DNA of 42,438 nt from Duncaniella sp. (GTDB lineage: Bacteria > Bacteroidota > Bacteroidia > Bacteroidales > Muribaculaceae). This document shows positions 24,437 through 33,317 of the stretch, in pieces. Within the stretch, counting starts at the first letter, position 1, and every line of letters starts with the position of its first letter. The stretch spans positions 1 through 42,438 of the forward strand of contig JAIDCC010000039.1 in NCBI GenBank assembly GCA_029056055.1, read 5' to 3'. Under the pieces are notes generated by a model that did not search any database, was not told the origin of the DNA, and saw nothing but the letters and a program-made list of their open reading frames with translations. The position numbers and the translations under genes are program-made.

Positions 24437-25108
24437 TCAGCCCACCTGGCGGCCGTCGAAGAATCGGATGATGCGGTGTGTCAGGCGTGCCTGTTCTTCG
24501 TTGTGGGTCACCATGACGATGGTGTGGCCTTCGTCGGCGTTGAGCGAGAGCAGGAGGTCCATCACCTCGGCACCCATCTGCGAGTCGAGGTTGCCGGTAG
24601 GTTCGTCGGCAAGAAGGATTTCGGGCTGACCGACGATGGCGCGGGCTATGGCCACACGCTGGCACTGACCGCCCGACAGCTGCGAGGGGCGGTGGTTGAG
24701 ACGATGCGACAGCCCTACGCGGTCGAGCACCTTGCGCACGCGCTCGTCGCGGTCGTGGCGCGACATGTTGCGATAGGTCAGCGGCAGCTCCACGTTGTCT
24801 CTGACTGAGAGCGAGTCGATGAGGTGGAAGCTCTGGAACACAAATCCGAGCTTGGTGTTGCGGAATCGGGCGAGGGCGGCGTCGGAGAAGCGCGAGGGGT
24901 CGGAGTTGTCGAGAAGCACGCGCCCCGTGGTGGGCGTGTCGAGAAGTCCTACTATGTTGAGAAGCGTTGACTTGCCGCAGCCCGAGGGGCCCATGATGCT
25001 GACGAAGTCGCCTTTTTCGATTTCGAGGTTGACGTTTTCGAGGGCCACGGTTTCTATCTCTTCCGTGCGATAGAGTTTGCCGACGTTTTCGAGTTGAATG
25101 ATTGCCAT
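24437..25108 (-). CDS. MacB/LolD-type ABC transporter ATP-binding protein
   Basis: This is the cytoplasmic ATPase of the efflux ABC module, 223 residues. Walker A GPSGCGKST (about 39-47), the Q-loop region FVFQSFHL, signature LSGGQCQRVAIARA, Walker B ILLADEPTGNLDS and the switch His in VTHNE are all intact. The LADEPTGNLD form is typical of the MacB/LolD subfamily. It lies 12 bases after the adaptor gene and upstream of two separate permeases, so the split architecture is ATPase plus two FtsX-type permeases. Confidence 0.95.
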   Translation of the reverse strand: MAIIQLENVGKLYRTEEIETVALENVNLEIEKGDFVSIMGPSGCGKSTLLNIVGLLDTPTTGRVLLDNSDPSRFSDAALARFRNTKLGFVFQSFHLIDSLSVRDNVELPLTYRNMSRHDRDERVRKVLDRVGLSHRLNHRPSQLSGGQCQRVAIARAIVGQPEILLADEPTGNLDSQMGAEVMDLLLSLNADEGHTIVMVTHNEEQARLTHRIIRFFDGRQVG

Positions 25109-25120
25109 ACTATGTTTTCT

Positions 25121-26365
25121 TTATTTGATTTTCAGTGTTTTGTTGTTAAGGAGGTCTTTGAGGTCGGAGACTACGACTGTCTCGCCTTCGCGGAGGCCCG
25201 AGCGCACTTCCACCCACTGGTGGTTGGCGTCGCCCAGCTCGATGTCGCGCACGTTGAGACGGTCGCCGTCGGCCACGAACATCTTATACGAGCCGGGGCC
25301 GGAGTAGTAGGAGCCGCGCGGCAGGCGGATTGTCTCGTCGACGATGCCGCACTGCACGTAGATGTCGGTCTTCAGACCCGAGCGAAGCACCGGGTCGGCG
25401 TCTTGGTCGAGCGACACTTCAAACGAGATGACGCCGTTTTCCGACAGTGGCGTGAGGTTGCTCAGCGTGCCTTCGAGTTCCTTCTTGCCGATGACCACCG
25501 AGGCTCGCGCGCCCACACCCACTTTCGAGGCGTAGGCGTCGGGCATTGTGCCTTTCACCTTGAAGTGGCCGAGGTCGGAAATCACGGCGAGGCGCGTGCC
25601 TTCGCTCACCTGCTCGCCGATGTGGTCGTTTATCCATGTCAGCGTGCCGCGGCGCGGGGCCACGATGCGTGCGTTGTCGAGGGTGCGGCGCATTTCGTCG
25701 AGATTGCGCGCTGCAATGGAGCGTTCGAGCTGCTTGACGCCCACAGCCGCGTCGGCCACACGGGTTTCATTGTCTATCAGCTGACGCAGTTGGTCGAGCT
25801 CGAGGCGTCCGGTGTTGACTGCGAGTTCGGCCTGACGCACGCGGTCGCCGGTGCCCGAGCCGATGCTGTCGAGGTAGCGCTCGTTGCGCAGCTCCACTTC
25901 GAGGCGTTTCAGGGTCATTTCCTTCACCTCGGCCTGCATGCGCAGGTCGGAGAGATGCGAGGCGTTGTTGAGCTCCTGACGATGCACTTCATGCTCTTCC
26001 ATTGCGATGCGGTCGGCCAGACGCGAGAGCTCGGCCTCGGTGCTGAGCAGGTCGAGACGCATGATGGGCGTGCCGGCCACGACGCTGTCGCCCGAGGTGA
26101 GAAACACTTCCTCGATGCGCGAGGCGATGGGCGATGTGATGATTTCCTCGTAGGCGGGTGCCACCTGCCCCGCGCCGCTCACCGTCACCGAGATTGTCCC
26201 CCGGTCGGGGGTGGCAAACGTGAGGTCTGACCTCTTCACCGAGGTCTCCATTGCTCCGAGCGTGAGCCACACGACGGCCACTACGGCTGCTATCGAACCG
26301 CCCCACACCATCAGGCGGCGGTTGCGGCGTGATTTGATTTCGGAGTCTGAAATTGGTCTGTCCAT
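25121..26365 (-). CDS. HlyD/MacA-family periplasmic adaptor
   Basis: This membrane-fusion protein of 414 residues links the ABC permeases to the TolC channel. The start is placed at the ATG 26363-26365. The longer frame from 26398 would begin at or upstream of the transcription start predicted from the sigma-54-like promoter. After a basic N-terminus, TM about 18-38 anchors it (MVWGGSIAAVVAVVWLTLG). It then has half of a lipoyl domain (SPIASRIEEVFLTSGDSVVAGTPI), a coiled-coil hairpin (about 105-225), the second lipoyl half (ARIVAPRRGTLTW) and beta-barrel/membrane-proximal domains. It is the first gene of the seven-gene cluster. Confidence 0.9.
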   Translation of the reverse strand: MDRPISDSEIKSRRNRRLMVWGGSIAAVVAVVWLTLGAMETSVKRSDLTFATPDRGTISVTVSGAGQVAPAYEEIITSPIASRIEEVFLTSGDSVVAGTPIMRLDLLSTEAELSRLADRIAMEEHEVHRQELNNASHLSDLRMQAEVKEMTLKRLEVELRNERYLDSIGSGTGDRVRQAELAVNTGRLELDQLRQLIDNETRVADAAVGVKQLERSIAARNLDEMRRTLDNARIVAPRRGTLTWINDHIGEQVSEGTRLAVISDLGHFKVKGTMPDAYASKVGVGARASVVIGKKELEGTLSNLTPLSENGVISFEVSLDQDADPVLRSGLKTDIYVQCGIVDETIRLPRGSYYSGPGSYKMFVADGDRLNVRDIELGDANHQWVEVRSGLREGETVVVSDLKDLLNNKTLKIK

Positions 26366-26404
26366 TGTTGCTTTAAGTGATGAATAGGTTTTTGCCATAA
26401 TTCA

Positions 26405-26420
26405 TGCCAAAACCGTGCCA
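26405..26420 (-). promoter_or_regulatory. Sigma-54-like -24/-12 promoter of the efflux operon
   Basis: The minus strand reads TGGCACGGTTTTGGCA, against the consensus TGGCACG-N4-TTGCW, with one mismatch in the -12 box. The GG and GC dinucleotides are exactly 10 bases apart. The predicted start is near 26394, giving a leader of about 29 bases to the adaptor ATG. A partial vegetative -7 match (TAATTTTG, plus 26419-26426) overlaps it but has no -33 at proper spacing. Confidence 0.7.
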
Positions 26421-26465
26421 AAATTATAATCGTTTGATTTTCAAGATATATTAATTTCATCGTGC

Positions 26466-26520
26466 GTCCGAAAACGGACACCGGAGTGTCCGCTGCGTAA
26501 AGCTGTCCTCCCGACGGACA
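26466..26520. promoter_or_regulatory. Array of TGTCC/GGACA half-sites (candidate enhancer)
   Basis: Three inverted repeats cluster here: GTCCG-N4-CGGAC (26466-26479), GGACAC-N4-GTGTCC (26476-26491) and TGTCC-N7-GGACA (26504-26520). They lie about 72-126 bases upstream of the predicted sigma-54 start, the usual position for NtrC-type enhancer sites. Binding by the cluster's own regulator is inference. Confidence 0.55.
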
Positions 26521-26598
26521 CACAATATAGCACCCTCCGCATCAAAAATAGTGCGATAAAACCCAAATGAATCCTTTTTCAGCCCCGAAAAACATCAA

Positions 26599-26638
26599 AA
26601 CGCCCCACTCCCCCGCAACTGCGGAGAAATGGGGCGTT
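26599..26638 (-). terminator. Stable hairpin between the repeat cluster and the efflux promoter
   Basis: AACGCCCCA (26599-26607) pairs with TGGGGCGTT (26630-26638), and CCGC/GCGG pairs inside the loop. It could insulate the efflux promoter from upstream transcription. Confidence 0.4.
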
Positions 26639-26957
26639 AGGTCAAATGTCGTCTAAAGGCAGGGACGCGCTATGGAGCGTCCGCGGAGACGTTGGCGCGG
26701 CGAGAGGGGGTAATTCGTAGTCGTGGGTCTGCGTGGACGCGCCATGGTGCGTCCCTACCTGCTAATCAGGCAATTACAGCGCAATGCATTCCCGAATGGG
26801 ATGTGTCAATTCTTTATTTGAACCGCATTGTGCCTTCGGCACGTTTCCAATGCACCTCGACGGGGGTAATTCACAATTCTGCAACGCACGACGCGGGGGG
26901 TGTCTCGGTGAGACGCCCGGCCTATCACACGTGCCAAAGGCACGTCCTTACATGGTC

Positions 26958-26987
26958 GCGCTGCATCCCCCGGAGGGGATGCAGCGC
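26958..26987 (-). terminator. 13-bp hairpin just past the malQ stop codon
   Basis: GCGCTGCATCCCC (26958-26970) and GGGGATGCAGCGC (26975-26987) form a perfect stem with a 4-base loop, 24 bases downstream of malQ. It is probably both a repeat unit and the terminator of malQ. Confidence 0.5.
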
Positions 26988-27010
26988 AATCGTTTGATTT
27001 ACAAGCGTCG

Positions 27011-29692
27011 TCAGCCGCGGGTAGAGAGGATGAGGTCGCGCACGCGAGTGTTGAAATCCTTCTCGGCGTTGAGCTGTTCGAGGGTGAGGTGCATGCGGTA
27101 GCGCCAGTAGTGACGGGGATTGGCGGGGATGTTGATGAGCTCCTCGCGTGGGTCGCGGCGGCGCAGCACGCCGTCAATCGACATCCAGTCTTGCAGGGGC
27201 AGGATGCAGAGCATCGAGGGCGATTCGAGATGCAGGCGCAGGATGCGTTCGCATATCCACGGCTCGGCGTAGAACGGCGCCTCGCCCGGCTCGCGGAGCA
27301 CTTCGTTGTAGAAACGCTGCGTCACGGCGCGGTCGGCCTCCCACCAGCGGCGTATGCCGTCCATGTCGTGGGTCGACGTGGTGCAGACGCTGTTGTAGGG
27401 GTAGCGCCACGTGTTGCCGAAGGGTGTTGTCGGGTCCTTGGGCATGCGCTGGATTTCGAGCACGAGTATCTGAAGGGCGTTCATCACTGCGGGCACGCAG
27501 GCGGGAATCATGCCGAGGTCTTCGGCGCAGACGAGCATGTCGGTGGCGTCGATGAGCGGCGGCAACTTCCACATGGCCTGCCCATACCAGAAGTCGTTGT
27601 TGCGGCGATAGTAGAAGTCGTTGTAGAGACGGTCGAAACACCAGCGCTCGTAGTCGTTGAGCATGCGGTACTGATAGGTGAACTGTGCCGAAATGCGCGG
27701 GTGATACTTGCCCTTCTCGTAGGGGTCTTCGATGAAGAGCACGTCGTCGATGAGACCCATCAGGCCGTTGCAGATGCGGGTGTTCTTGTCGTCCTTCTCC
27801 TGCGTCGCGAAGTAGGCGGCCACCTTGCGCTGGGTGTCTACCTCGGGGCGGAGGTGATAGCGGTCGTAGCCCTCCGATTCGAGGAAGCGGGCGCGCACCT
27901 CGTCGGCATACTCGCCGAAGAAGTCGGCAAGCATCCAGTCGAGCACGAGGGGGCGTGTCTGGCGGTCGGTGTCGAGCCAGAAGTCATAGTCGTGACGCAG
28001 TTCGTCGGGCGAGAAGGGCAGCGCGCGGTTGAAGATGCCGAGCAGACCGTGGAGCGCGTCCATCGGAATCTGCCAGATGCGGAAGAAGCCGAGCACATGG
28101 TCTATGCGGTAGGCGTCGAAGTATTCGGCCATCTTGCGGAAACGTGCCTTCCACCAAGCGAAGCCGTCGCGCGCCATCTCTTCCCAGTTGTAGGTGGGGA
28201 AGCCCCAGTTCTGACCGAGCACCGAGAAGTCGTCGGGCGGCGCGCCGGCCTGACAGTCGAGGTTGAAGAGCCGCGGGTCAATCCACGCGTCCACGCTGTC
28301 GCGCGAGATGCCGATAGGTATGTCGCCCTTGATGGCCACGCCGTTGGCATGGGCGTAGTCGTGGACTTCGCGCAGCTGACGGTCGAGGTGATATTGCAGG
28401 TAGCACACGTAGTCGATGTCGGCGCGGTGGGCGGCGCTGAACGCTTTGATTTTCTCTTCGTCATAGACGGCATAGTCGCCCCAGCGCGAGAAGTCGGCGG
28501 TGCCGTTGAGGTCGCGCAGCACGCAGAATGCGGCGTAGGGGGCGAGCCAGTAGGCGTTGCGGTCGTAGAACGCCTTGTAGTCGGCGGTCGAGAGTGTAGC
28601 GTCGCCCTGCTCGTCGAAGAGTTCGCGGGTGAAGGCGTTCTTAGCGTTGTTGACGGCCTCGTAGTCTATCTGCTCCAGACGGTTGAGCTCGCGGCCGAGG
28701 TTGTCGTAGTAGCGCTGACGCTCCTGGTCGGCGAGGCGCCCCATGGCGTCGAGGCGCAGATACATCGGATGGAGCGCGAATGTCGAATTGGCGTTGTAGG
28801 GATAGGAGTCCTGCCAGGTGCCGGTCATCGTGGTGTCGTTGATGGGGAGCACCTGTATGAAGTTCTGGCGAGTCTGCACGGCCCAATCTACCATCTTCTT
28901 GAGGTCGTAGAAGTCGCCCACGCCGAAGTCTTCTTCCGAACGGAGCGAGAACACGGGGATGGCCACGCCCGAGCCGCGCCACGGCGCGAGCGGATTGACG
29001 AGGCGCTGACCGCTGTCGACGAGGGCGGCCGAGTCGGGCAGCGAGGCTTCTACGTCGAGGTGGCGGTTGTCACGCCCTTCCCAGGCCACGACTTCGCCCG
29101 TGCGCTTGCTGACGATGAGAAACTTGTAGTCGCTTCCGGGCCGGAGGGCGCTCAGGGGCAGGTTGACTTTCCACGTGGGATAGTCGGCGTCGCTCATCAC
29201 GACGGCCTTCGCGGGGTCCCACGCTCCGAGGGCCTCAGCCTCGCCCGACACGGCCACGGCCTGGTCGGCCATTACCATGGGGGCGTCGACGCTCAGCGTC
29301 ACCATTCCCGCCGCAGGCACTGCGGGCGCGCTGCGGTCGGCGCGGTGGCAGATACATTCGGTGAAGGCCGAAGCATAGTAGGGTTTGTCCCAAGGCATGT
29401 CCTGCCAGCGGTCGATGAGCTCGGCGCGGTGCAGCCCGGCGGCATGAACGAAGCGGCGCGGTTTGCCCCACTCGCGGCGCACACTGCCGTTGTCGTGGCG
29501 CACGATGTAAGAATAGGTGAAGTCGCCTATGGTCTCGGGCACATCCACTTCGGCGGTCCAGCGGTCGCCTCCGGCAAGCTCCATCGTGACGGCGCGCGAC
29601 AGGTCGCCTCCGCCAAGTGCCTCGGCCGAACCGGTCAGCAGCAGCGATTCGCCCCAGTTGGTGTGATAGTCGACATTAAATCTAAGTTTCAT
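27011..29692 (-). CDS. malQ: 4-alpha-glucanotransferase (DPE2-like, GH77) with two starch-binding domains
   Basis: This enzyme transfers alpha-1,4-glucan segments among maltose, maltodextrins and glycogen-like acceptors. The start is placed at the ATG 29690-29692 (MKLRFNVDYHTNWGE), since the extra 34 codons upstream run across the promoter. The 893 residues contain two N-terminal CBM20-like domains (about 1-100 and 130-235) and a GH77 barrel. Likely catalytic residues are Asp531 (YRIDHV), Glu724 (CAEDLG) and Asp776 (STHDMDG). This layout is the DPE2-like form found in plants and Bacteroidota. No other starch-utilisation gene lies nearby. Confidence 0.95.
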   Translation of the reverse strand: MKLRFNVDYHTNWGESLLLTGSAEALGGGDLSRAVTMELAGGDRWTAEVDVPETIGDFTYSYIVRHDNGSVRREWGKPRRFVHAAGLHRAELIDRWQDMPWDKPYYASAFTECICHRADRSAPAVPAAGMVTLSVDAPMVMADQAVAVSGEAEALGAWDPAKAVVMSDADYPTWKVNLPLSALRPGSDYKFLIVSKRTGEVVAWEGRDNRHLDVEASLPDSAALVDSGQRLVNPLAPWRGSGVAIPVFSLRSEEDFGVGDFYDLKKMVDWAVQTRQNFIQVLPINDTTMTGTWQDSYPYNANSTFALHPMYLRLDAMGRLADQERQRYYDNLGRELNRLEQIDYEAVNNAKNAFTRELFDEQGDATLSTADYKAFYDRNAYWLAPYAAFCVLRDLNGTADFSRWGDYAVYDEEKIKAFSAAHRADIDYVCYLQYHLDRQLREVHDYAHANGVAIKGDIPIGISRDSVDAWIDPRLFNLDCQAGAPPDDFSVLGQNWGFPTYNWEEMARDGFAWWKARFRKMAEYFDAYRIDHVLGFFRIWQIPMDALHGLLGIFNRALPFSPDELRHDYDFWLDTDRQTRPLVLDWMLADFFGEYADEVRARFLESEGYDRYHLRPEVDTQRKVAAYFATQEKDDKNTRICNGLMGLIDDVLFIEDPYEKGKYHPRISAQFTYQYRMLNDYERWCFDRLYNDFYYRRNNDFWYGQAMWKLPPLIDATDMLVCAEDLGMIPACVPAVMNALQILVLEIQRMPKDPTTPFGNTWRYPYNSVCTTSTHDMDGIRRWWEADRAVTQRFYNEVLREPGEAPFYAEPWICERILRLHLESPSMLCILPLQDWMSIDGVLRRRDPREELINIPANPRHYWRYRMHLTLEQLNAEKDFNTRVRDLILSTRG

Positions 29693-29795
29693 ACGTCTGT
29701 TTAAGTAATTCGGAAAGAGAGATGATATAATTCTGAGAAAACAATCAATAGGCGCGGACGCACACCGCAGACAGGTGTGGCGCACATGATACATA

Positions 29796-29803
29796 CAAAG
29801 TTA
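29796..29803 (-). promoter_or_regulatory. -7 element for malQ (TAACTTTG)
   Basis: The minus strand reads TAACTTTG, an exact match. The predicted start is near 29790, about 98 bases before the start codon. TTTG occurs only at a 15-base spacing upstream, so the -33 is not ideal. Confidence 0.55.
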
Positions 29804-29898
29804 ACTCTTTCTCCTCAACAAAAAAAGCCTCTCCACCACTTTTCAGATTTTTTAACCCCGCCGCCTCATCCTTCCTCCTCCCCATGCCGCCGCGTGCA

Positions 29899-29960
29899 GA
29901 CACACCACACCCCCGCCGCGCTTTTCGGTCATCGCGCGGCGGGGGTGCTTGGAGTGTGTC
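29899..29960 (-). terminator. Long GC-rich hairpin after the LruC gene
   Basis: A perfect 14-bp stem (CACCCCCGCCGCGC 29908-29921 with its complement 29934-29947) is extended by GACACAC/GTGTGTC outside an internal loop. It starts 16 bases beyond the LruC stop codon. There is no T-tract. Confidence 0.6.
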
Positions 29961-29975
29961 GGTAGAGGGGCGGTC

Positions 29976-32900
29976 TTACTCTTTGCCTTTGATGTGGTCG
30001 CGGGCGGCGCTTGAGCCTTCCCACGGGCTGTTGATGACCGAGCCTGAGTTGGGGGTCTTATACCATTCGAGGTTCTGATAGCCGTAGCCGTCGCCCTTCT
30101 CCACCCAGTCGGTAAACGAGCCGGAGCCCTCGCCGCCGCTGTAGGCGTCGTGGATGGGAATGCGTTCGATGGGCCACTTCCAAACGCACGGCAGCACAAT
30201 CATCTGCGGGGCCTCGCCCTGCGCCTTCGGCGGTGTGATGTCGGTGATTTTGGTCTCATTGCCGTCATAGCGGCGCACTTTCACCGAGAAACCCTTGTTG
30301 AAGTTTTCGTTATCGGCCAGCGAGAAAGATTTGTCAACCTTGAAGCGTATCGTGGTCAGACGGTCGTCGGTGAAGCCTGTCTCCTCGCCGTCGCCCACGT
30401 TGACAAAGGTTGTCACATCGTCGATGCCAAACCATTCGTTGACGTGCAGGAAGCCTTTCGACTGTCCTTTGTAGGGGCCGCTCACTATCTCCTGCTCAGT
30501 GGTGCCCCCGGTGATTTGCACGCCGTTGAAGTAAATCTGACTCTCCAGCTCACCGCCGGCGGCAAGCATCGTTACGTACATCCAGTTGTGTGCTTCGTCG
30601 TTGACGTCGGGCACGAGCTCGGCGGCAAACACGATGTCGTTGAAGTCAAGGTCGCTCGAATCCATCGCGCCCAAGTCTTCCACTGCGAAAATGTAGGGCA
30701 TGGTGTCTACCTCGCCGTCTACAATCTCAACGTCGCCCGTTTCGGGTGCCACCATAAACACGATGTCGTTGAAGTCGCAGTCTATCCAGTCTTCGAAGCT
30801 GAAATAGCGCATTTCGTGACCATCGATGTCTACCGTGTAGGTCGACGCGGTAGAATACTTTCGGCTTGTGGCGATTTCAACTCCTTTTATTTCCTTCTTA
30901 ACCTCGCCATTTACTTTTGTTCCCCATCCGTTCCGGAAATATTCGGCTTCAGAGCCGACGCAGTCATAGTCAAGGCGATTGAAGAACGAGTTGGGCATCT
31001 CTTCGTTGAGCGACGACATCGAGTAGTTGTAGAAGTCGCGCGGTCCTTCGCCTTCGCGCGGTCCGGTGATGCATATCGCGCCGCTTTCGTTGTGGAGGTA
31101 GAAACCGAACACCACGCCCTTGGGCAGGGTGAACGAGATGCGGTTGGTGAGGATTTCGGTGCGCGATGCTTCTGGATTGAGCATCGACTTGCTGGTTTCC
31201 TTGCGCGAATTGCGGGTGAAGCCCGCGGCGACAACTCCGTCGGGATAGTAGGTGGGTATGGTGCCGTTCACGCCGAAGTCTTCCGTTTCGGTGGCGCGAC
31301 TCGTTGCGCCGGGCACGCCCTGACGCTTGGCCGCCGGATTGGCGCGGAAGAATCGACGCACGTCGCGACGTCCTGCGTCACCGCTCACCCCGGCATCGCC
31401 GTCGGCTATCTCGGCATGCGTGGCAAAGCCGCACACCTGACCTACATGATCCTTGTCAAAGAATACCACGTATTCCCTACCCGCCAACAGTTCAAATGAC
31501 GTGGTGAGATAATGAGTTTCGCCGTCCACCTTCTCATCGGTAGCTCGCGTCTGGAGTTCTTCTACAGTCGCGGCATCAAGCATTCGAGGCCTGATGCTTC
31601 CACTTGTTTCTACCGAGAAAATATCAAACAGCATATTCACGTCAGGCACAATCTTAAGCATACAGTAGTCTGAGCTTCCTTTCGAATAGGTTGCAATACC
31701 TTTCAGGTCTGTACTTGTCACTCTCAACGGTAAGGCCACCTTATAGGTTTGAGAAACACCATCCGCTATAGGAAAGACAATATCTTTATGGGTGATTATG
31801 ATAGCATTCCCTTTATCTCCCGGTTTGGGTTTTACAGTGATTTTCACATCTTCTATCGAAAATTCGTGCTCAAATTTGAGGCCGTCTTTTTCGGTTTCAC
31901 TATCTTCCAAGATATAGAGACGTTCACTGCTGTTACAACCTACAGGTAATGTGATATACGTCGGCTCGGCGGCATACTCTTTCTGCTTCGTGCCGCTCTG
32001 GAAGAGGTTGTAGTTGTGCGAGCTGTCGGTAAACTCGTTCCACGACAGGAGTGCGCCGTCGAGGTCGGTCACCATCTCGGCATCCGGAGTGAGGCGATAG
32101 GCCTTGTCATAGTTGCTCACCTCAAACGTCTTGCTGACGCTCAGCCCGTCGGGGGAAAGCGTCCAGCCATCAATCACGGTCCCATCGTCGAGCTTGGCCG
32201 TGAGCGACCCTGCCTTCACAGCTGATGTGAAGTTGATGACACAATCCACGTGCAGACCGTCTACCTTAAACGAGGCCGACTGCCACTTCGCGCCGCTCAC
32301 CGTCTGAAACGCCAGCGTCGCCTGCGGGTTTTCTACAACTTTGTTTTCCTCATACCAATCCTTGCCGTCGGTAGAGCGCACTGCCCCGGCGGGAATAGTA
32401 AATGTATAGTTGCTGTCTTTCTCAAGGCCTTCGTAGGTGAACGTGGCCACATTGCCGTTCATGGTCGGCCCCGAGAGAGTGCCACCCGAAAGCGTGGCCT
32501 GACCGCCCTTCCACTCCACGTTGCGGTTGAACGTGACGGTTATGGTGCCGCTCGTGGGATAACCGTCGCCGACCTTACCCGCCACCTCAATCGAGGCAGT
32601 CAGCGCGGCGCCGCGCGTCTCGCGGTAAAGAATGTTATGGTCGCCGTTCAGGTCATTGTCAAAAATGTCCTGCATGTGCATGCGGCCGTTCTCATACCAG
32701 TAGACGCCGAGCACGTCGTGACCGCCGGTTTCCCAGAAGACGGGATAGAGCACAAACTCTTGCCCGGTAGAAACGAAGCTGAAGTCGGCCACGATGTCTT
32801 TGGCGTTGATGTTTTGAGCCTTACCCTCGGGCAACTTCGAAAACATCGCCTTGACGTAGGGATTTTCCCAGAAGTAGCCGTTGTCAATCTTAAAACCGGG

Positions 32901-33317
32901 GAGCGACGAGCCTGTGGTTTCGCCCGCACGCGACGCCGCCACATTCGACACGGCCACCGTAGCGCCCAACTCCACCTTGGCCATCATGCCCGACGACTTG
33001 ACAAACACTTCCTCCACTTGCTTGGGGCAGTCAAACGACAGTTCGGCGGTGCCCTGCACGCCTTTCCACGCTCCGAGCAGCACGGTGCGCCCCTCTACGG
33101 TGGCAAGCACCCTCACGTCGGTGGGTTGCGACGAGGTCACGGTGACTGAGGCCTGCTTGACCACAGACCAATCCTGCGACGGGTCGATGAGACCCATCGT
33201 CTTGATGAAATTTCTTAAATACAGTTCGTCAGCCGGGATGTCTTGCTTCAAATCCTGACAACCCGTGCTCAGTGCGAGTAGTGCCGCTCCGGCGAACAGC
33301 ACGCCTACGTTTTTCAT
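29976..33317 (-). CDS. LruC-domain surface lipoprotein
   Basis: This is a large lipoprotein of 1113 residues. The signal peptide ends in the lipobox LSTGC (about 16-20), followed by CQDLKQD. The middle third contains Ig-like stretches, such as GTITVTFNRNVEWKGG near 260, that resemble bacterial Ig/SbsA-like repeats. The C-terminal third has features of LruC-domain proteins in Bacteroidota: two copies of an acidic motif, DCDFNDIVF and DLDFNDIVF, which could bind calcium. The final strand-rich region ends with an Asn/Gly-rich tail. The function of the family is poorly known; surface location and glycan or matrix contact are inference. It is monocistronic with its own strong promoter. Confidence 0.8.
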   Translation of the reverse strand: MKNVGVLFAGAALLALSTGCQDLKQDIPADELYLRNFIKTMGLIDPSQDWSVVKQASVTVTSSQPTDVRVLATVEGRTVLLGAWKGVQGTAELSFDCPKQVEEVFVKSSGMMAKVELGATVAVSNVAASRAGETTGSSLPGFKIDNGYFWENPYVKAMFSKLPEGKAQNINAKDIVADFSFVSTGQEFVLYPVFWETGGHDVLGVYWYENGRMHMQDIFDNDLNGDHNILYRETRGAALTASIEVAGKVGDGYPTSGTITVTFNRNVEWKGGQATLSGGTLSGPTMNGNVATFTYEGLEKDSNYTFTIPAGAVRSTDGKDWYEENKVVENPQATLAFQTVSGAKWQSASFKVDGLHVDCVINFTSAVKAGSLTAKLDDGTVIDGWTLSPDGLSVSKTFEVSNYDKAYRLTPDAEMVTDLDGALLSWNEFTDSSHNYNLFQSGTKQKEYAAEPTYITLPVGCNSSERLYILEDSETEKDGLKFEHEFSIEDVKITVKPKPGDKGNAIIITHKDIVFPIADGVSQTYKVALPLRVTSTDLKGIATYSKGSSDYCMLKIVPDVNMLFDIFSVETSGSIRPRMLDAATVEELQTRATDEKVDGETHYLTTSFELLAGREYVVFFDKDHVGQVCGFATHAEIADGDAGVSGDAGRRDVRRFFRANPAAKRQGVPGATSRATETEDFGVNGTIPTYYPDGVVAAGFTRNSRKETSKSMLNPEASRTEILTNRISFTLPKGVVFGFYLHNESGAICITGPREGEGPRDFYNYSMSSLNEEMPNSFFNRLDYDCVGSEAEYFRNGWGTKVNGEVKKEIKGVEIATSRKYSTASTYTVDIDGHEMRYFSFEDWIDCDFNDIVFMVAPETGDVEIVDGEVDTMPYIFAVEDLGAMDSSDLDFNDIVFAAELVPDVNDEAHNWMYVTMLAAGGELESQIYFNGVQITGGTTEQEIVSGPYKGQSKGFLHVNEWFGIDDVTTFVNVGDGEETGFTDDRLTTIRFKVDKSFSLADNENFNKGFSVKVRRYDGNETKITDITPPKAQGEAPQMIVLPCVWKWPIERIPIHDAYSGGEGSGSFTDWVEKGDGYGYQNLEWYKTPNSGSVINSPWEGSSAARDHIKGKE

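Larger units (their letters stand above)
26521..27010. repeat. Intergenic cluster of palindromic repeats
   Basis: About 490 bases without a credible gene lie between the end of malQ and the efflux promoter. Palindromes include 26599-26638 (AACGCCCCA/TGGGGCGTT), two related units with GGACGC/GCGTCC arms around GCTATGGA and GCCATGGT (about 26663-26756), GTGCC/GGCAC (about 26831-26843), ACGTGCC/GGCACGT (about 26929-26945) and a 13-bp stem at 26958-26987. The composition and repeated units resemble REP/BIME-like intergenic repeats of Bacteroidales genomes. Some hairpins probably end the malQ transcript. Confidence 0.65.

Noticed and set aside
26366-26398. Adaptor protein start at the upstream ATG (26398)
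   Set aside because: It would place the start codon before the transcript start predicted from the -24/-12 element; kept only as an alternative if the overlapping vegetative -7 box is used.
26521-27010. The palindrome cluster as a CRISPR array
   Set aside because: The repeated units are palindromic, unevenly spaced and differ in sequence; no constant repeat with unique spacers of fixed length is present.
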